This document shows positions 59,881-64,000 of a stretch of 64,000 nt of DNA, one piece after another. The notes beneath the pieces are model-generated. The model was given only the letters and a program-made list of their open reading frames with translations. It searched no databases and was not told where the DNA came from. The position numbers and the translations under genes are program-made. This DNA is from Phragmites australis (taxonomy: Eukaryota > Streptophyta > Magnoliopsida > Poales > Poaceae), in NCBI RefSeq assembly GCF_958298935.1, contig NC_084921.1, forward strand, positions 30,320,001 through 30,384,000, given 5' to 3'. Each line of letters begins with the position of its first letter. The stretch's first letter is position 1.

Positions 59881-60834
59881 AACTGGCACAGCTAGCATTC
59901 TTCCGCTAATTTGCGTTGATACTTTCCTCCACCATCTTGAGATGATATAGGTATTCAACATCTATGCACTATACACTATGTAAATGCTAGGCAGGACTAT
60001 TTATTTTATTTACCTTTTTATTTCATTAGTTCAGTTCGATAGGTATATAGTTAGTGTCTTATATTAACGTACTATGTTACAAACTATTGTGAACTATTTG
60101 GGACATTAATTGCAGATCTAGCATCAACCATGTGATTGTATGAACCGTTCAGCACACAATGATTGCTTGCTTTAGGATGAATGCTTAAAACAAGCTTTGA
60201 CTTTGGATTAAGATCAAAGGGATAGATGTTATTTCTACACCCACTCAAAATCAACAACTTTCACAGGGAATACTTTTATAGGATTCTATGCCTCCATGCA
60301 GAGGCAACACTAACTCATTGCTGAACTTTTACAGAATGAAATGACCACACCAAGCAACAGCTTTCACAGGGAATCTCTGCCAAGCATCAATGCCACAACT
60401 TGTCCAGCTTTCACAGGGAGTCCTATGCTCCAGCCCTCAGCCAAGCTCATGCACGCAGTCCATGCACCAGCCCCCATAAACAACCCCACCCTCATCCATG
60501 GATAGATAACTCATTTCTCAGCTCTCTCAACTGCAATGTCTTCCTCAGCTCCACTAAGCTCGCCAAAAAACATTAGGGGATTTTCATCCCAAAATGGATC
60601 GAACTATCGATGTGTTTCTGTGACGACCCTTGTAGGCTTCGCGTGTCCTAGGACATCTCCTACACCTATGGCCTACATTTTTTTATGTGTGCCAACTACT
60701 AGTACAATAAACCTCGACATGGATCGTATGAGTACCCACCGGTATAGTGACGTATATCACTCATGTGGTACTTTCTGTATGATTTTATGTACTGTCTTAC
60801 TAATCTCCCCTATAGTTTCATTTGTCTAGTCTTC
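59881..60834 (+). other. MULE interior without clear coding sequence
   Basis: Between the gypsy LTR and the coiled-coil tail. AGCTTTCACAGGGA-like blocks recur at 60249-60262, 60360-60372 and 60409-60420. The frame at 60536-60829 has no recognised domain. Confidence 0.4.
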
Positions 60835-61137
60835 TCCACCTATCTGTGACTTCATGAAATGGCTGGACATAGAGCAAAATGAGCACCAGAAGCGGTGAGT
60901 CGACATGAGCATGCGATGGAGGAGGGAAGCGTACGAACGCTGGGAGTACGAGCAACAGCAGGAGGAACTATAGCTCAAGCGTCAGGAGGAGGAGCGTATG
61001 AGGAAGGTAGCGAATGAGCGCGCCGCTGCTGAGGCACACGAGGCAGAGAGGGGAAGGAAGCGGGAGAGGGCCCATTGCGCTAAAGCGAAGGGCCTCGATG
61101 CCCTACGAAAGGGCAAATATCCTAGGTGCACTCAGTA
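60835..61137 (+). pseudogene. Coiled-coil tail of MULE protein
   Basis: CDFMKWLD-like start followed by a Glu/Arg/Lys-rich helix (RQEEERMRKVANERAAAEAH) and the end LDALRKGKYPRC, with in-frame stops. This tail is known from grass MULE-encoded proteins. It is separated from the rest of the transposase by the LTR at 57182-59880. Confidence 0.5.
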
Positions 61138-61489
61138 GAGAGCATCTATTATAACCCGGTCTATTTTCATTCCCTAAGGCATATTAGGTTTACCAGCGGC
61201 ACATTATTAAGTTAGGCTTTAGGTGTACCGTATATGCCAATATTTGTTATCATCATCTCTTTATGGTTAGGGTCCATTCGCGTAGCGAAAAAAAACTCCA
61301 TATCTCATTTAATGTTTATCAGTGTATGTAACCTCTATGATGGGTTATATGATAATTGTACTTCACAACTATTATTGTTTGACAAATTAGAATTTGTATC
61401 CTCCCAACGTTACTTAACTAAAAAGTTACCCACACAAATACATTAAATGAATAATAAAATATCGACAAAATTACGTTGAAACAAATTTA

Positions 61490-61770
61490 CATACACTCAC
61501 TCATCCAGTTCCTTTCTTTCTTTATTTGCTTGTGCCTTGATAAAACAAAGTTGTGCTACTACACTCTATTCAGCCCCACTATCACCAGTAAGTATTGCAC
61601 TCTATGCAGAGAGATGACATAAAATGACACACACTCACTCATCATGTTCGTTGATTTATTTATTCGCTTGTGCCCTAATAAAACAAAGTTATGCTACTGT
61701 ACTGTATTCAGCCCCACCATCACTAATAGGTACTACACTCTATGTAGAGAGATGACACGAAATGACACAT
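61490..61770. repeat. Two-copy tandem duplication of about 139 bp
   Basis: Both copies share CACTCACTCATC, GCTTGTGCC, AATAAAACAAAGTT, TTCAGCCCCAC and AGAGAGATGACA. It lies just inside the right terminal repeat of the MULE. Confidence 0.75.
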
Positions 61771-61799
61771 GATGAAACACGACGTGAGCGATGAAAGTA

Positions 61800-62092
61800 G
61801 CACGTGGCAGGACCGACCTGTATTTGCCACATGAGGTGCCAAATATGACATTGTTCATCGTATTCGACAATACAGGGTATTTTCGGCAACTGAGGTACCG
61901 AATATGATGTACAATGTCGTATTTGGCATATCAGGTGCCGAATACAGGCGGGCCTATCGTTTTCGGTATCTCGCATTTGAAATCAGGTTTTCAGTGTTTA
62001 AGGTGCCGAATACAGGTGCTACATTTGCAACCGATATGTTATCTATTTTAGCAAATACGATGGCGTATGTTGCCTATTTTTGGATTTTTGCC
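61800..62092 (-). repeat. Right terminal inverted repeat of MULE
   Basis: Inverted relative to 49531-49708, with extra internal repeats of the GGTGCCGAATA-type motif (61850-62030). Followed by ATTGAAATC, half of the 9-bp target duplication. Confidence 0.7.
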
Positions 62093-62101
62093 ATTGAAAT
62101 C

Positions 62102-62810
62102 ACCAGGCGTACCTATAGAGCATGACATATAGAAAAAAAAATTGCACAAATTTTAGATGTATATTTGTACACCCAAGTCTTGAGTAGGTCGGCCCTTTGA
62201 GGTGATAATGTCATACCAAAACCAACTTACTCCTATATTTCTCCCATGAGCATGGACCATCGTATCTGGTAGTGATAACATGGCAGTGCCTCTAGTTGCT
62301 CAATACAGTTATGTTCTTTACTCTTTGTTTAATTGAAGATAAATATAACAGGATGAATTGGTATACCATAAAGTTCAACTTCCCAAGTTTGTTATTCAGA
62401 GAACCAGCAAATGGGACATTACAATAGCCTAAGCCTATGCACACGTTGTTAGCACGTTGAATTCTCATTCCAAGCGAGGAATGACTCCATTCCTTTGTTC
62501 TACAATAGTACTAATTATCGTTATTAATAAGTTTTTATCCATGTGCATGACAGTGGACGGTGTGGACCTAACAATAACAGAGGAGCTGAGAAGAAGGCAA
62601 AAAGAGAAGGAGAGGACAAGTGGAGGGAGTTACGGTGATAGTGGTGGGAAGTGGCAGCACTGACCACGTTCCTACACTACACCACCACCCGTACCCCCAC
62701 CCCACACCTGCTGCTGCCTGCACAATTTCCTCCCTACTTTACATCAAAAACCAAATCCCGCACCTTCTCTTTCTCCTTCCTTTTTCTCTCACTAGTACTA
62801 CTAATTAGTT
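62102..62810. other. Intergenic DNA
   Basis: No gene was supported. A C/A-rich stretch is at 62670-62715. Confidence 0.4.
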
Positions 62811-62929
62811 TATAGTAGGAGACACAAAATTAATCATTAAAACATCAGGATAACTCTCTATGCATTGAATAGAAAAGGTTATCATGGGAAAAGAAGAACA
62901 TACAAAAAGGATGAATCGAATATATTTAC

Positions 62930-63512
62930 CTTTGCCGTCTAGCTGGATTGTTACTATGTTAGCATGATGCTTCAGATCAATCAATTTCCCCATCATAGTA
63001 TTATTCTCCTCTTGAAGCTCTGTTATTATTTTACCATTTTTTATTGCATCTGCTTGGAGTTTGAACAATATTTATGCATGCTTGTTTTATATTCTTCGAG
63101 ATTCTTATTTGTAATTAGAAAAGGCAAAGAATGAACAATAACGAATAGTAAAAGTGTTTATTCAAAAATATTTTTTTATTGAAAAGGATATCCACAAAAA
63201 GGTATAAGCCAATAGTAATACATGCTCATTTCCTTCCCGCCTAACTCTTTTCACCTCCTCCAAAAGTATATCTCGTGAAGATTCTATAGCAATCCTTGCC
63301 TCCTTTTCATCTCCAAGAGACTGGAGGGCATGCTGCGCCGTAATAAAATTATGAGTACACAACGCACCAAGAGTAATAAGGTGAAAGTAATTAAGCCTAA
63401 CACGAGTGTCACCCACCATTTTCTCAACCTCCACCTTAGATTTGCTTCAAGAAAAGCATATTGTCTTCGACGCTCTTCATTTATTGCCTTCGACAGAGTC
63501 ACTTGATGACTC
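62930..63512 (-). other. Possible coiled-coil exons of an unrecognised minus-strand gene
   Basis: Three minus-strand segments look exon-like. One is about 63512-63436 (VTLSKAINEERRRQYAFLEA, then AAG/GTGGAG). The second is about 63332-63240 (acceptor GGCGCAG, then LQSLGDEKEARIAIESSRD). The third is about 63064-62934 (IKNGKIITELQEENNTMMGK, donor AAAG/GTAAAT). All are helical, Glu/Lys-rich. The splice phases I could propose do not connect cleanly, so this may be a pseudogene or a set of chance frames. I do not recognise the family. Confidence 0.25.
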
Positions 63513-63529
63513 ACAAAAAATAAGCCGGC

Positions 63530-64000
63530 AAAATTATGAGTCGTCTAGGTAGCTTTGATTCTTCTAAAGTGCTTTTGGACATAATCATAGGTGGCTCGCT
63601 TCAAAAAAAATTATGACAATATATAAATTCAACACCATTCTTTCACCTATCATCTTCGGTAGCTATTAAAAAAGTCATCACGCCAACAAAATACTCTTGA
63701 TTCATACGAGAACCATGCATCTAGCCACAATTTATCTAAAAATATCTGAAGTAAATTAATGTTAAATTAACCCGGTAAAAAAGAGCCACTTAGCTTTTCG
63801 TCGAAAAAAAGAGCTACCATACATTAACCATAGAAATGAGAATTAATTCAAAATTAATTATTATCATTACATTATATACATGTATAAAAAAATAAGAGAG
63901 GTATCCAAGTACATTAGTTAAAAACTTATCATTAAATACTATTTATTGATAATTTTATTTATACCAAAATTCACAAATTAAAAGACCTACATAAATTCAT
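63530..64000. other. AT-rich sequence at the window end
   Basis: No coding or repeat feature identified. Confidence 0.5.

Larger units (their letters stand above)
49531..62092 (+). mobile_element. Degenerate autonomous Mutator-like element (MULE), nested-into
   Basis: Left end GGCAAAAATTGAAAAATA (49531) and, on the opposite strand, right end GGCAAAAATCCAAAAATA (62092) are inverted. They stay similar for well over 100 bases, sharing CAACATA, TATTTGC, ATAGA and CATATCGG. The 9-bp flanks GTTGAAATC (49522-49530) and ATTGAAATC (62093-62101) match at 8 of 9. Inside lies a MuDR-type transposase pseudogene (54840 onward, and 60835-61137). Insertions of a copia element (49709-54813) and a gypsy LTR (57182 to about 59880) explain the 12.5 kb span. 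The ends, target duplication size and transposase all agree. Confidence 0.75.

Overview
This window looks like a repeat-rich piece of a grass (Poaceae) nuclear genome. The evidence is spliced genes with GT-AG introns, very GC-rich first exons of the monocot type, and nested grass-type LTR retrotransposons, Tourist-like and hAT MITEs and Mutator-like elements. The species cannot be named from the sequence alone. Everything here was read by eye; boundaries marked approximate were not aligned by computer.

Left third (1-28310). A truncated LTR (1-1657) and the right end of a Tat-type Ty3/gypsy element (about 1658-3488) precede a small spliced minus-strand gene or gene fragment (about 3548-4165). 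Next comes a Russian-doll nest. A Tat-type gypsy element on the minus strand (4886-28103, TSD GAATA) contains a Ty1/copia Maximus/SIRE-type element (5789-8874), itself carrying a hAT MITE (7384-7584). It also contains a Tekay-like gypsy element with 3.3 kb LTRs (12326-24984, near-perfect TSD TTTTG/TTTTC). A gag-only, apparently non-autonomous LTR retrotransposon (19507-24631, TSD ACTAT) sits inside the 3' LTR of the Tekay-like element.

Middle (28311-45340). This is the gene island. A 1.4 kb foldback element (28320-29721) lies about 600 bp upstream of an eight-exon glycerophosphocholine acyltransferase gene (30321-33721, + strand). A single-exon four-helix membrane protein gene (34829-35332, +) follows. 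Then comes a 3.6 kb tandem duplication (about 36455-40017 and 40021-43880) made of LINE, LTR and intergenic sequence; copy 2 carries a Tourist-like MITE that is absent from copy 1. A two-exon gene for a DUF1118/RIQ-type thylakoid protein (44122-45031, -) closes the island.

Right third (45341-64000). AT-rich intergenic DNA leads to a degenerate autonomous Mutator-like element (49531-62092) with inverted ends and a 9-bp target duplication matching at 8 of 9 positions. It carries a broken MuDR-type transposase. It was split by a minus-strand Maximus/SIRE copia element with a gag pseudogene (49709-54813) and by a minus-strand gypsy LTR (57182 to about 59880). Its terminal repeat is related to that of the foldback element upstream of the acyltransferase gene. 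Possible coiled-coil exons of unknown nature lie at 62930-63512 (-).

Only three genes look intact: the acyltransferase, the small membrane protein and the RIQ-type protein. They have no evident shared pathway. No RNA gene, CRISPR array or prokaryotic feature was seen.
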